The notes beneath the pieces are model-generated. The model was given only the letters and a program-made list of their open reading frames with translations. It had not been told where the DNA came from and searched no databases. This document shows, one piece after another, positions 9,007-18,374 of a stretch of DNA of 64,000 bases. Source of the stretch: Undibacterium sp. 5I1 (lineage in GTDB: Bacteria > Pseudomonadota > Gammaproteobacteria > Burkholderiales > Burkholderiaceae_D). Every line of letters begins with the position of its first letter. The stretch's first letter is position 1. The translations under genes and the position numbers were made by a program. The stretch spans positions 3,968,001 through 4,032,000 of the forward strand of contig NZ_JAVIWI010000001.1 of NCBI RefSeq assembly GCF_034314085.1, in the 5' to 3' direction.

Positions 9007-9201
9007 TTAATCTTGTTCGCCTTCTATGGGCAGCTTTTTTGCTAAACGGTTTTGTTCTTGTCGTAGCGCCGACGCAGATTTTTGGTGGCTACCTGCTGCG
9101 CGCTGTTTTGCTGCAACGGCAACTGGATTGCGTGGTTTGGTTTGCGCAGGGTCAAGTCGAAAGGTCAGCTTTTGGCGCGTGCCTGTCGTTTTATTTGCCA
9201 T
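9007..9201 (-). CDS. small conserved basic protein of unknown function
   Basis: Sixty-four residues beginning MANKTTGTRQKL. The ATG at 9201 has a good AAAGGAG ribosome-binding site five bases upstream; an overlapping GTG three bases earlier is less likely. The central segment (KPRNPVAVAAKQRAAGSH) resembles short Burkholderiales hypothetical proteins I recall having an RNPVAVAA-type core. It is soluble and highly basic, with no catalytic motif. It could bind nucleic acid, but that is a guess from charge. It lies downstream of hslU in the same direction. Confidence 0.65.
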   Translation of the reverse strand: MANKTTGTRQKLTFRLDPAQTKPRNPVAVAAKQRAAGSHQKSASALRQEQNRLAKKLPIEGEQD

Positions 9202-9397
9202 CACTACTCCTTTCTCTTTTTAACTATTGTTTTGAAGTTAAGTTAATCGCTTGCAGTAACAAAGAGTATTAAGATTTATTACCGCAAGCCTCAAGCCAGG
9301 CTAAATTTGTATTTGATGCGTATCAATAGCTATCAATTCAACGCACAGTAGACATTAAGTCGACACTAAGTCGACGTCAAATCGGCATCAAATTAAA

Positions 9398-10780
9398 TCA
9401 CAAAACATAGCGTGATAAATCCTCATCTACCGACAATGCCTGCAGTCGCTGCTCTACGTAAGCGGCATCGATCACAATGGTTGTGCCACTATTTTGATGT
9501 GCATCGAAAGAGATTTCTTCCAGCAGTTTTTCCATCACCGTATAAAGACGTCGGGCGCCGATATTTTCTGTGGTCTCATTGACTGCGTAAGCGATGCCCG
9601 CCAGTCTTTGCACGCCCTCATCAGTAAAGTCTATCGTCACACCTTCTGTCGCCAGCAAAGCTTTGTATTGATGCGTTAAACAGGCGTCGGTACTGGTTAA
9701 GATGCGCTCAAAATCGGCAATCGACAAAGATTCTAATTCAACCCGGATCGGAAAACGTCCTTGCAGTTCAGGTATCAAATCAGATGGCTTCGCCAGATGG
9801 AAAGCGCCCGAGGCGATAAATAAAATATGATCCGTTTTGATCATGCCGTATTTGGTGTTGACCGTAGTGCCTTCGACCAGAGGCAATAAATCACGTTGCA
9901 CACCGGCACGCGATACCTCGGCGCCACCAGACTCAGAACGTGATGCGATCTTATCGATCTCATCTAAAAATACGATGCCGTTTTGTTCGACATTGTGTAT
10001 TGCCTGCTGTTTCAGCTCGTCTTCATTGACCAGCTTGCCGGCTTCTTCTTCGATTAAAATTTTCAGAGCATCTTTAATCTTAAGCTTACGAGATTTTTTG
10101 CGTCCGCTACCAATGCCGGAGAACATGGATTTGATCTGCTCAGTCATTTCTTCCATGCCGGGTGGTGCCATGATCTCCATGGTGGGCGCGGTCTCGGTTA
10201 CTTCGATATCGATTTCTTTGTCGTCTAAAGTGCCTTCACGCAGACGCTTGCGAAAAATTTGTCGCGTATTGTTATCCGCAGTTTTGCTAGCCTCTTTTTC
10301 TGCATTGTCTGCTGACACCGCAGTAGTTTCAGACACCTCTTTATTGGGACTAAAACCAAAATCACGGGCTGGTGGTAGCAGAATATCCAAGATACGATCT
10401 TCCGCCGCATCTTCAGCACGGGCTCGTACTTTACGAGTTGCTGCTTCGCGGGTTTGTTTGATACCGATATCCACCAAGTCGCGGATAATCGTATCTACGT
10501 CGCGGCCAACATAACCGACTTCGGTAAATTTAGTAGCTTCGATTTTGATAAAAGGCGCATCAGCCAATTTTGCCAGACGACGTGCAATCTCGGTTTTACC
10601 CACACCAGTCGGTCCTATCATCAGAATATTTTTAGGCGTGATTTCATGCCGTAATGGTTCCGGGACTTGCTGTCTGCGCCAGCGGTTACGTAACGCAATG
10701 GCGACGGCACGTTTGGCGCGGGCTTGGCCAACGACATGTTTATCGAGTTCAGAAACGATTTCTTGCGGGGTCATATTCAT
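9398..10780 (-). CDS. hslU: ATP-dependent protease ATPase subunit HslU
   Basis: AAA+ unfoldase that feeds substrates into the HslV peptidase. The Walker A motif GPTGVGKT is near residues 56-63, Walker B is LDEIDKIA, the variable I-domain spans roughly 110-240, and the C-terminal sensor region contains [20 protein letters not shown]. The C-terminus ending DLSRYVL is the HslV-docking tail. I begin at the ATG encoding MNMTPQEIV; the frame extends four codons further to a TTG. It starts 13 bases after the hslV stop and is co-transcribed with it. Confidence 0.97.
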   Translation of the reverse strand: MNMTPQEIVSELDKHVVGQARAKRAVAIALRNRWRRQQVPEPLRHEITPKNILMIGPTGVGKTEIARRLAKLADAPFIKIEATKFTEVGYVGRDVDTIIRDLVDIGIKQTREAATRKVRARAEDAAEDRILDILLPPARDFGFSPNKEVSETTAVSADNAEKEASKTADNNTRQIFRKRLREGTLDDKEIDIEVTETAPTMEIMAPPGMEEMTEQIKSMFSGIGSGRKKSRKLKIKDALKILIEEEAGKLVNEDELKQQAIHNVEQNGIVFLDEIDKIASRSESGGAEVSRAGVQRDLLPLVEGTTVNTKYGMIKTDHILFIASGAFHLAKPSDLIPELQGRFPIRVELESLSIADFERILTSTDACLTHQYKALLATEGVTIDFTDEGVQRLAGIAYAVNETTENIGARRLYTVMEKLLEEISFDAHQNSGTTIVIDAAYVEQRLQALSVDEDLSRYVL

Positions 10781-10793
10781 GGTGCGATCCAAA

Positions 10794-11330
10794 TCAGTCG
10801 AGAGTTTCTATCGTGTGGGACAAATTGGTATAAATGCATAATTCGCCAGCGATCGTCAGTGATTTTTTCACGATCTCGATAGGGGATAAATCGGTATTTT
10901 CTTGCAAAGCTTTGGCGGCTGACTGGGCAAATGTGCCGCCAGAACCAATCGCGCCGATGCCGTCCGTCGGTTCCAGCACATCGCCATTGCCGGTGATGAC
11001 GAGCGTAGTCTCTTTGTCAGCGACCAATAGCATCGCTTCCAGCCGGCGCAGCATGCGGTCGGTGCGCCAGTCTTTGGCAAGTTCGACCGAGGCACGCATC
11101 AGGTGGCCTTGGTGTTTTTCTAACTTGGCCTCAAACCGTTCAATCAGCGTAAACGCATCCGCAGTACCGCCTGCAAAACCGGCTAATACTTTGTTGTGAT
11201 ACAGCTTGCGCACTTTACGGGCAGTACCCTTCATGATGATATTGCCGAGTGTGACTTGGCCGTCGCCACCGAGTGCGACTAGATTGCCGCGTCGTACCGA
11301 CAAGATGGTGGTGCCGTGAAATTGTTCCAT
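10794..11330 (-). CDS. hslV: ATP-dependent protease peptidase subunit HslV
   Basis: Proteasome-like threonine peptidase of 178 residues. The N-terminus MEQFHG is followed by TTILSVRR, and family knowledge says the propeptide is removed to expose the catalytic Thr at [10 protein letters not shown] and the GAIGSGG region near residue 130 are typical. The frame runs 12 codons upstream, but the ATG at 11330 gives the conserved start. It is first in the hslVU operon and has a heat-shock-type promoter about 125-150 bases upstream. Confidence 0.97.
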   Translation of the reverse strand: MEQFHGTTILSVRRGNLVALGGDGQVTLGNIIMKGTARKVRKLYHNKVLAGFAGGTADAFTLIERFEAKLEKHQGHLMRASVELAKDWRTDRMLRRLEAMLLVADKETTLVITGNGDVLEPTDGIGAIGSGGTFAQSAAKALQENTDLSPIEIVKKSLTIAGELCIYTNLSHTIETLD

Positions 11331-11452
11331 GTGATCCTCGAATAATGATGTGCGGATAGCGATCATCCATTGGCGAGCTCGCCAAACTTGATACGCTTAA
11401 GCTAATAATGGCGTGCTGATTGTTTTAGACCGCTTTCGATCGCGTTGGATAG

Positions 11453-11480
11453 AAATGGGGCTAGGTCTTCAAATTACAAG
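11453..11480 (-). promoter_or_regulatory. sigma-32 (RpoH) type promoter for hslVU
   Basis: On the minus strand CTTGTAA, a 13-base spacer and CCCCATTT match the heat-shock consensus CTTGAAA-N11-16-CCCCATNT with one mismatch in the -35 box. The predicted 5' leader is about 115 bases. Heat-shock control of hslVU is established in E. coli. Confidence 0.65.
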
Positions 11481-11536
11481 ATAGCGCAGAAAGCAGAGGT
11501 GGCTTGCAACTTTGACGTGTGCTAATAGCTTATTAA

Positions 11537-12943
11537 TTAATGCTTGCGAGGGAAGATGGTAGCAACGCTTTTCAAACCCATAGCATTAAACAAGGCCATG
11601 ACTAAGTAGTTAACTTCCACGAATTGAATGTGATTATCTCTGACACCCGCGATGGGCACCAGACCATTAAGTAATTGTGCAGAGGCACCAAATTCGACCC
11701 GCTCCAGACGTGAGCAGTCCAGTATTATTTGGTTATATAGCTTCGAGTGTTCAGTAATTTGGGCAATCAGGATATCGGTTTTACCTTCTATGACAGCGGG
11801 CATCATAAACCGATGGGCTGATTCTGTTTCTAGCTGAACTTCAGGGAATGAGGTAGTGACTTTATTCTTAGGTGCTTCAAAAGAAGGGGGCGATACCTCA
11901 AAGGTAATACAGTAATCCATACTGACTTCTTCAAACGCTTTTTCAAAGTGCAGCAATTGCAGAATCTCAAGCAACAGCAACCATGGCGCTTCGGTTTCAT
12001 CACGTCTGCCAACTTGTAGTATCGCGCGGATGTTATCGGCTAGATCTTGTGCCGCAACTAACATCAAGTCATGTTTAGTTTTTTTCAGGTTTCTGAGCGC
12101 ACGCAATAACAAGCCACAGCCAACAGCATCGACACTTTTTACTCTTGTGAAATCGAGTTTCAGGCTTTGACTTTGCGTGCTTGCTTGTTGCAGGCGCTCA
12201 AGCAATTTGATAATGCTGCCATCTAATTGCGCAGGGAAAGAGATGTTTGCTGTTACCTGATTGAGATCGTCCTCGTCAGAGGTATCTGACTGATAACGTG
12301 AGTCATGCCAAATGGGCGGCGACATCTCGTACTTGCTGGCGTACTCCAAAGACAGGCGATCAAATTGCACTTGGTTATTTGAAATTTCGTACAAGTCAAA
12401 CAGCATATACCAACCAATTTGTTCCGCTTGCCCAAGATTCCTGTTATGAATTGCGGCCTGCAACATTTGTTCTGCAACTTCTTTTTGACCGCTGGCAAAT
12501 AAAATTGCTGCTTCTTCTAGCAAGGGAACCGATTCTGTTTCCGCCAGATCTGCCGTCATCAAGTCGGTATGCTGTTCTAATAAATAATCGGTCGTTGGCA
12601 TTGCCAGGGGCAGCGTACTTTGGAAATCAGTTACCTGTTCAGTTGCTCGGGAAGATTTATTTGTGGCGTTGGCTTTTGCATCAGGCACTGTTTTATTCGG
12701 CGCCACACTTTTGGATTTGACCATATCGCGTGACATTTCAAATTCTATGGCGTCAATTTTACGTGCGGTAGCGCGTGCTACATGACGCTGAGCCATGATG
12801 GAATTAGAGGGCGTCTCATCACCGGACGTTGCCAGAATATCAGTATTGCCACTTTTAGAACGTGTTTTTTTGGCAGAAGTTTTCAGCGCGGAGTCTTTCT
12901 CCTGCTGACCATTCTTTTTGCCGAAAAGTGAAAAAATCCCCAC
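11537..12943 (-). CDS. STAS-domain protein with duplicated C-terminal domains
   Basis: Cytoplasmic protein of 468 residues. The first 130 are polar, Lys/Ser/Thr-rich and probably disordered. A helical, possibly TPR-like segment (about 145-205) follows. Then come two STAS-like domains: one around SLKLDFTRVKSVDAVGCG (about 245-330) and one around QIILDCSRLERVEFGASAQ (about 385-465). Each keeps the beta strand and Ser/Asp loop shape of anti-sigma-antagonist folds, but no kinase partner is nearby. Translation starts at GTG with AGGA just upstream. It lies upstream of hslVU in the same direction; a separate promoter separates them. The role is unknown. Confidence 0.75.
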   Translation of the reverse strand: MGIFSLFGKKNGQQEKDSALKTSAKKTRSKSGNTDILATSGDETPSNSIMAQRHVARATARKIDAIEFEMSRDMVKSKSVAPNKTVPDAKANATNKSSRATEQVTDFQSTLPLAMPTTDYLLEQHTDLMTADLAETESVPLLEEAAILFASGQKEVAEQMLQAAIHNRNLGQAEQIGWYMLFDLYEISNNQVQFDRLSLEYASKYEMSPPIWHDSRYQSDTSDEDDLNQVTANISFPAQLDGSIIKLLERLQQASTQSQSLKLDFTRVKSVDAVGCGLLLRALRNLKKTKHDLMLVAAQDLADNIRAILQVGRRDETEAPWLLLLEILQLLHFEKAFEEVSMDYCITFEVSPPSFEAPKNKVTTSFPEVQLETESAHRFMMPAVIEGKTDILIAQITEHSKLYNQIILDCSRLERVEFGASAQLLNGLVPIAGVRDNHIQFVEVNYLVMALFNAMGLKSVATIFPRKH

Positions 12944-13515
12944 GTTATTCCTGAATATAAAAAGACAATACGTATCTTTTATTTTGATTAAAAATTAATC
13001 TTGGTTCGCGCTCAGTGTCATTCACAAACAAGCAATTTTCCGAAGCTAAAGTATAGTCTGAAACATGTAACTAGGGTTAGTCACTTATGCTGTTTACACA
13101 GGCCTGAACGTAAATTTCGGTGTATGAATTGTAACGAACTTGACTTAATCGATGATTAATTCGCTTCACTTTAACCGAGCATAATTGATTTACAGAAAAA
13201 GTAGCTCTTATCAAATTTTTTCGGAATTACCCTAATGGTGTTCACTGGTAAGAAACGTTTGCTGTTTTTATAACAAAAGTACGTTTTCTTTCATGTCTGT
13301 AGCAAATCTATTACGCGATTAAATTGCGGTTGCGGTGTTTTCTGCAATTTCATTTATTCTTGAGGGCGTGAAAAACTCCAAGGCAATTCTCTTAAGTGCA
13401 GCGTGTCATTGATTGTGGTAAAAAACCTACAACTTTACTGACTGATTGGTATCTTTGGTCAGACAGACGGATTTGCAAGCGTAAAACTCACCGGGTTAGT
13501 GAATAAATTTTACGC

Positions 13516-13550
13516 AAAAAAAAGCGCGCAAGGTTTAGTTGCACGCTTCT
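13516..13550 (-). terminator. intrinsic terminator of dksA
   Basis: On the minus strand the stem AAGCGTGCAA/TTGCGCGCTT has one mismatch and is followed by eight T. It lies 20 bases past the dksA stop. The remainder of the 12944-13570 gap shows no gene or repeat that I can recognise. Confidence 0.75.
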
Positions 13551-13570
13551 TTATAAAGTTTGGCTATGGC

Positions 13571-14026
13571 TTAATCGCCGTACAGCTTTTGTTTCATTTC
13601 ACGTCGTTGCTGCGCTTCTAACGACAATGTTGCCGTTGGACGTGCCAGCAGGCGTGGTACGCCAATCGCTTCGCCAGTTTCTTCGCACCATCCGTATTCG
13701 CCTTCATCAATACTGGCGATAGACTGCTGTACTTTTTTCAGCAGTTTGCGTTCACGGTCGCGGGTGCGTAGTTCCAGGGCATGTTCTTCTTCGATCGTGG
13801 CGCGATCTGCCGGATCAGGTACCAACACAGTTTCACGCAGGTGCTCTGTGGTTTCGTCGGCGTTTTTAAGCAAATCCTTTTCTAGCTGTTGCAAACGGGC
13901 TTTGAAAAAAGCCAGTTGTGCAGCGTTCATATAGTCTTTCTCGCCCATCTTGAGAAGTTCTTCCTCAGTGAGCAGAGCTGCTGGTGCGCTGACTGTAACA
14001 GTCGATTTAGGTGATTTAGTTGCCAC
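13571..14026 (-). CDS. dksA: DksA/TraR family RNA polymerase-binding regulator
   Basis: Binds the RNA polymerase secondary channel and works with ppGpp in stringent control. The 151-residue protein has the coiled-coil region (about 40-110, including the tip sequence DPADRATIEEE with its two acidic residues) and the C-terminal globular segment with GEAIGVPRLLARPTATLSLEAQ. Only one Cys remains of the usual four-Cys zinc finger (WCEETG; the second pair reads SLEA), so it should be zinc-independent. This is a known variant type. Translation starts at GTG. A dedicated terminator follows. Confidence 0.93.
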   Translation of the reverse strand: MATKSPKSTVTVSAPAALLTEEELLKMGEKDYMNAAQLAFFKARLQQLEKDLLKNADETTEHLRETVLVPDPADRATIEEEHALELRTRDRERKLLKKVQQSIASIDEGEYGWCEETGEAIGVPRLLARPTATLSLEAQQRREMKQKLYGD

Positions 14027-14194
14027 TTCGCTTACTTTCGATACGACGGGTTAATACATAAGAAATAGCACAATATTGCATTCAGGCCGCTATTATCCTC
14101 CCCTTACTGGCAAAGTAAATGACATCCGTATGAAGTCTGTCGTTGCTTTGCTTGGGCGCTTCAATTAGTTCGCCCCATTCAGTAACCCGCTAGT

Positions 14195-15253
14195 TTATAC
14201 CAAACATAGTCTTAAACCATCAATAAATACGTCTTTGGGCAGATTTTTGCCAATAAACACCATCTTACTCTCACGCAACTCATCATCGCCCCACTTAGCG
14301 CCGACATCTGTGCCCATAATTTGATGCACACCTTGGAAAATCACCTTGCGGTCTGCACCATCCATTAACAACACGCCTTTGTAGCGCAACATGCGTGGTC
14401 CGAAGACTTGTACCAGCCCGCCCAAAAACTCGTCGAGTTTGCCGGTGTTAAACGGACGATCACTTTTAAACATGAAGGCGGCGATGTCGTCCGAGTGGCG
14501 CGCATGATGGTGGTTGTGTTCGTTGTGATGATTGTGCTGATGATCTGCATGATCATGCCCGCAATGCTCGTCGTGTACGTGCTCTTCTTCTTGTTCTGCC
14601 TGTAAAAAATCTGGATCAAGTTCTAGTTTGGCATTCAGGTTAAAGCCTTTTAAATCCAGCACCTTGCTGATTGCCACCTGGCCAAAGTCGGCAGTGCTGA
14701 TGGTCGCGCGCGGATTCATACGCACCAGGCGCTGACGTAGCTCACTAACTTGTTCAGCATCGACCAGATCGGTTTTAGACAGGATAATTTTGTCGGCAAA
14801 ACCGACTTGCCGTTGCGCTTCTTCATGCTCATTTAATTGTTGCATGGCGTGACGTGCATCCACCATGGTGACCACGGCATCCAGCATGTAGTAGCTGCCG
14901 ACTTCTTCATCGACAAAAAAAGTTTGCGCTACCGGACCGGGATTTGCCAGACCGGTAGTTTCGATAATCAAACGATCGAAATTGAGCTTGCCTTCGTTCT
15001 TTTGCTGGATCAGATTACTTAGTGCGACGATCAGATCGCCACGCACGGTGCAACAGATGCAGCCGTTGTTCATCTCGATAATTTGCTCATTGCTGTTATG
15101 GACGAGGATTTCATTGTCAATGTTTTCCTGACCGAATTCATTTTCGATGACGGCAATTTTATGGCCGTGATTCTCTTGCAGAATACGATTCAGCAGCGTG
15201 GTTTTCCCTGAACCTAAAAAGCCGGTCAGGATAGTCGTCGGGATTAAAGCCAT
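14195..15253 (-). CDS. CobW/COG0523 family GTPase, likely zinc metallochaperone
   Basis: G3E-type GTPase of about 352 residues. The Walker A motif GSGKTT is at residues 14-19, the CxCC metal motif GCICCTV is near 63, and the SKTDLVD guanine-specificity motif is clear. An extremely His-rich loop (about residues 220-255) could hold zinc or other transition metals. The C-terminal CobW domain follows. The chosen ATG has AAGGAC eight bases upstream; the frame extends 16 codons into the preceding gene. It starts 23 bases after the Fur-family gene, which supports a zinc-homeostasis role similar to ZigA. Confidence 0.88.
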   Translation of the reverse strand: MALIPTTILTGFLGSGKTTLLNRILQENHGHKIAVIENEFGQENIDNEILVHNSNEQIIEMNNGCICCTVRGDLIVALSNLIQQKNEGKLNFDRLIIETTGLANPGPVAQTFFVDEEVGSYYMLDAVVTMVDARHAMQQLNEHEEAQRQVGFADKIILSKTDLVDAEQVSELRQRLVRMNPRATISTADFGQVAISKVLDLKGFNLNAKLELDPDFLQAEQEEEHVHDEHCGHDHADHQHNHHNEHNHHHARHSDDIAAFMFKSDRPFNTGKLDEFLGGLVQVFGPRMLRYKGVLLMDGADRKVIFQGVHQIMGTDVGAKWGDDELRESKMVFIGKNLPKDVFIDGLRLCLV

Positions 15254-15276
15254 ATCAATCAAGTCCTTAGTCAATT

Positions 15277-15810
15277 TTATGTCGCGCAGTCTGCGCACCA
15301 ACCTTTGATGGTCAGTTCTATATCGTGATTTTGAAAACCTTTACCCAGCGTCGCTTGCAGGGTCACTTGCAATTGGTCTTGCAGTGAGGGATGGTGATGT
15401 GCCTGATTGGTGCAATGCTGTTCTTCATCCAGGCAAAACACTTTGGCACAGCGAGTGCATTTGAAATGACCATGCTGATGTTGAATGCCGCTGGCAACCA
15501 TGTGCGGCTGATGATCGCTCCCCGTGTTGTAGCGAAATATTCTGTCGTCACCGGCAATTTTATGCGCCAGACCGGCATCAGTCAGGCAATCCAAAGCGCG
15601 GTATAGCGTAACTCTGTCCATGTCGGGCAAGGCATCTTGCGCCTCTTGATGCGATAGCGCACGTCTGGTGTCTAGCAATACTGTCAATACACTCAGGCGC
15701 GCATCCGTCACGCGGATGGCGGCTTGGCGCAACATCGTTTCGGCCAGCGCACGACCTTGATCCGGTGGCATGCTGGCAGAAATTGGCTGGCTAGATGATG
15801 TGGATTTCAT
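15277..15810 (-). CDS. zur: Fur family regulator, probably Zur
   Basis: Metal-dependent repressor of 177 residues. The N-terminal winged helix (about 20-95, with the DNA-recognition segment DRVTLYRALDCL) is followed by a metal/dimerisation domain containing HGHFKCTRCAKVFCLDEE and a second CxxC at the end (WCADC), which form a structural zinc site. Assignment to Zur rather than Fur rests on its operon with a CobW-type GTPase bearing a His-rich loop; this is inference. No clear operator was found upstream. Its 5' side carries two repeat elements beyond 15990. Confidence 0.8.
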   Translation of the reverse strand: MKSTSSSQPISASMPPDQGRALAETMLRQAAIRVTDARLSVLTVLLDTRRALSHQEAQDALPDMDRVTLYRALDCLTDAGLAHKIAGDDRIFRYNTGSDHQPHMVASGIQHQHGHFKCTRCAKVFCLDEEQHCTNQAHHHPSLQDQLQVTLQATLGKGFQNHDIELTIKGWCADCAT

Positions 15811-15991
15811 GGGCGGACTGATTGTGAAATGAGTGAGCTGAGTGTGCGGGTCAAATCTCGATTGAAATAGATGTCAGAAACGCGATGCCAGATTATGCCT
15901 GAAAATGCAATTCAGTTGCAAATATGGAGATGTAAAGCTGGATGAAATTTTGGTTTTGCTAAGTGGAGTAGTCGCTATCTAATTACATTAC

Positions 15992-16203
15992 AGCTTACGC
16001 AAAAACTAAAACCTCTCACCACAGAGGCACAGAGACACAAAGACACAGAGGAATAACAAAGAAAGAGAAAGGCAGGTTTTCGTTGTGCTCCTGATTTTCT
16101 CGGTGTCTCTGCGCCACTGTGGTGAGGGGTCTTGATGTTTATATCCAGCCATCTGGTCCTATGTGAACGGCCACAAGTTGCTTTTCGTTTTTTTGCGTAA
16201 GCT
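15992..16203. repeat. 212-bp inverted-end repeat, copy A (3' of xerC)
   Basis: The ends AGCTTACGCAAAAAC and GTTTTTTTGCGTAAGCT are inverted. Inside is a second inverted pair built on ACCTCTCACCACAGAGGCA and its partner at 16108-16131. It has no coding capacity. The other copy, at 17319, is in opposite orientation. Confidence 0.8.
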
Positions 16204-16216
16204 TTATGGATAATAA

Positions 16217-16302
16217 AATATACTCCTATTCAGTATATTTTATTGTCCATATATTCCTTGGTCTTCAAGGGCTATTTATAAAAAATGATGGGGAGTATAT
16301 TA
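16217..16302. repeat. 86-bp palindromic repeat, copy 3
   Basis: Reverse-orientation copy: AATATACTCC at the left, ATTGTCCATAT in the core, and GGGGAGTATATT at the right. It lies 57 bases beyond the xerC stop. Confidence 0.9.
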
Positions 16303-16358
16303 ATTTAATGAATGGCAAGCTAGTCAGCGAGGGCTAAATAATAACGGCTAAATGCCGC

Positions 16359-17285
16359 TTATTTTTTTGCCCGCGGATGTGCCTGATCATAAACTTTTGC
16401 CAGATGCTGGAAATCCAGCGAGGTGTAAATCTGAGTGGCGGCGATGGAACTATGGCCCAACATTTCTTGCACGGCTCGCAGGTCGCCGGAGGATTGCAGC
16501 ACATGCGAGGCGAAAGAATGGCGCATGACGTGCGGGCTGACATCGGCTGGAATGCCCAAGGATTGTGCATGGGCTTTAATGCGTAATTGCACCAGCCGCA
16601 CAGAAATCCGGCTACCGCGCTCGCTTAAAAATAGCGGATGCGGATCGGCTTTCAGCAGGGTAGGACGAATTGCCAGCCAGGTTTTGATTGCCTCCAGCGC
16701 CGGGCGACCGACTGGCACTATTCTTTGTTTATTGCCTTTACCGGTGACATGGACTTCTGCCTGCTGCATGTCTACCCAGCCTTGTGAGCTATGTTCTTTT
16801 TGATGAGATTGCAGAGCGTCTAGCGCCACCAGTTCTGACACCCTCAATCCACTGGAATAGAGTAATTCAAACATGGCACGGTTAGCCGCTTGCGTCGCCG
16901 TATCTGAGCGATGTTGCGATACCAGACGCACCGCATCATCGGTACCCAAGGCTTTTGGTAAGGATTTACTTTTTTTCGGTGGTTTGATGCCATCCACCGG
17001 ATTGGCAATCATCGTAGTTTGCTCTGCCAGCCAGCGATAAAAGCCGCGCCAGCAAGACAGTTTGCGCGCAATCGAACGTGGATTTAAATCTTGCGCATGC
17101 AGTTGCGATGTAAAGCGCCGGATTTGATGATGCGATATGTCAGTCAAATCACTCTCACCGGCAAACTTGAGCAACTCGGCTAAATCTAGCCGGTAACTTT
17201 CCACCGAATGAGATGACAACTGCCGCTGCGACCGCAACATCTCCAGATAGTCTGTAATGCGGTTTTGTTGCGCTTCAGTGGACAT
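16359..17285 (-). CDS. xerC: tyrosine recombinase XerC
   Basis: Site-specific recombinase that, with XerD, resolves chromosome dimers at dif. The N-terminal SAM-like domain (1-90) and the catalytic domain hold the expected residues: Arg in SSGLRVSEL, the HxxR motif HVMRHSFASH, the late His in LGHSSIA, and the nucleophile Tyr in TQIYTSLD. Its 308 residues are normal. The order dapF-DUF484-xerC is conserved in proteobacteria, but here inverted repeat copies sit on both sides of xerC. No attachment site was identified, so it is housekeeping rather than a phage integrase. Confidence 0.95.
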   Translation of the reverse strand: MSTEAQQNRITDYLEMLRSQRQLSSHSVESYRLDLAELLKFAGESDLTDISHHQIRRFTSQLHAQDLNPRSIARKLSCWRGFYRWLAEQTTMIANPVDGIKPPKKSKSLPKALGTDDAVRLVSQHRSDTATQAANRAMFELLYSSGLRVSELVALDALQSHQKEHSSQGWVDMQQAEVHVTGKGNKQRIVPVGRPALEAIKTWLAIRPTLLKADPHPLFLSERGSRISVRLVQLRIKAHAQSLGIPADVSPHVMRHSFASHVLQSSGDLRAVQEMLGHSSIAATQIYTSLDFQHLAKVYDQAHPRAKK

Positions 17286-17318
17286 GATGTTGCATTCTTA
17301 GTGAGCAGTTTTAAGATT

Positions 17319-17534
17319 AGGACTTACGCAAAAACGGATAGTTTTTTGTGGATATGCACATGTCACCAGAAAGCTAGGGATAAGACGTCAAGACCTCTCA
17401 ACACAGAGGCACAGAGAAAGAGTAAATACCGAGAAAATCACGACAACAGCGAAAACCTGCCTTTCTCTTGCTTTGTTGTTCCTCTGTATCTCTGCGCCTC
17501 TGTGGTCAGGGGTTTTGGTTTTTTCGTCAGTCCT
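17319..17534. repeat. 216-bp inverted-end repeat, copy B (5' of xerC)
   Basis: Opposite-orientation relative of copy A. The ends AGGACTTACGCAAAAAC and GTTTTTTCGTCAGTCCT enclose AGACCTCTCAACACAGAGG and its inverted partner at 17485-17513. Reverse-complementing its left 95 bases aligns along the right part of copy A. It splits DUF484 from xerC. Confidence 0.8.
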
Positions 17535-17541
17535 AAACTAA

Positions 17542-18207
17542 TTAATCAATCAGACAGCTCAGTGCAGCGCTGCTGGTATCGGCAATTTTGACTAAAAAAT
17601 CGGTCGCCATTTCTTTGGTAAAACGAGCTGGGTCGGGAGAGCCAAGTACCAGCAAGCCAAAGGTATTCGGTGATCCGGCTCCTAGCGAAATCCGTAAAGG
17701 CAGCATCGCGACGGATGCAATTTTCTCATCTGTTTCTATCCAGGTTGATGCTTCAAAATCCAAATTTTTTCCGCAGAAAGGTGTGCTCAAGCCTTTTGAA
17801 AATAATTGAGCATCCTCACTGACCTCTTTGGCAAACCAAGTATGCGAAAAGTCTTCAGCGACTTGCCATAAGCGCAGCGTTGCGTAGGGCAAAGAGAAAA
17901 TATCTTGCAAGCCTTGTGTCAGCACATACGGGAGTTCGACGTCGTTACGCGCCAATAGTAAAGAGCGCGTCCATGTCTGAAACTTGGACGTGATCGCATC
18001 GTTTTCTTGAGCGATGCGCATTAACTCTGCCATGCGCAATTCAAGCACTTTATATTTTTCACGCACGACTTCCATTTGCCGCTCTTGCAGCGAGATGGTG
18101 CGCCCGAGTACCGGGCTGGTCAGTTTAACGCTGGACAGAAGCTCGGCATGCTCTTCAAAAAAGTGCGGATGGCTGATGAGGTAGGTGGCAATGTCGGTGG
18201 AGTTCAT
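17542..18207 (-). CDS. DUF484 family protein
   Basis: GAF-like protein of 221 residues found between dapF and xerC across proteobacteria. The N-terminus (TDIATYLISHPHFFEEH) and the basic coiled coil with SLQERQMEVVREKYKVLE are diagnostic; the GAF-like domain runs from about 75 to the end. No catalytic residues are recognised. The biochemical role is unknown, and the conserved linkage to chromosome-dimer resolution is only suggestive. It is preceded by dapF with 167 bases between them. Confidence 0.9.
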   Translation of the reverse strand: MNSTDIATYLISHPHFFEEHAELLSSVKLTSPVLGRTISLQERQMEVVREKYKVLELRMAELMRIAQENDAITSKFQTWTRSLLLARNDVELPYVLTQGLQDIFSLPYATLRLWQVAEDFSHTWFAKEVSEDAQLFSKGLSTPFCGKNLDFEASTWIETDEKIASVAMLPLRISLGAGSPNTFGLLVLGSPDPARFTKEMATDFLVKIADTSSAALSCLID

Positions 18208-18374
18208 GCTTAAAACTTTATAAATGTTCGGTAGCGAATTTGCATAATTTTATGCAAAAAATGATGCAAAGATGACTGCAGGGTTTTGGTGGTACTGACT
18301 GCCGCAACTACATTGGTAAATACGTTCGCAACTACATTGGCAACTACCTTACAACTCAATGCTATGTGCATGTC

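Noticed and set aside
9026-9272. plus-strand frames over the small conserved gene near 9007-9201
   Set aside because: The minus-strand gene has a good ribosome-binding site and a recognisable core; the plus frames have neither.
9837-10514. 225-codon plus-strand frame antisense to hslU
   Set aside because: Shadow of hslU; Ser/Arg-rich noise without motifs.
15992-17534. possible CRISPR-like repeats because of recurring CACAGAGGCACAGAG
   Set aside because: There are only two units, arranged as inverted copies around xerC, with no regular spacers and no cas genes.
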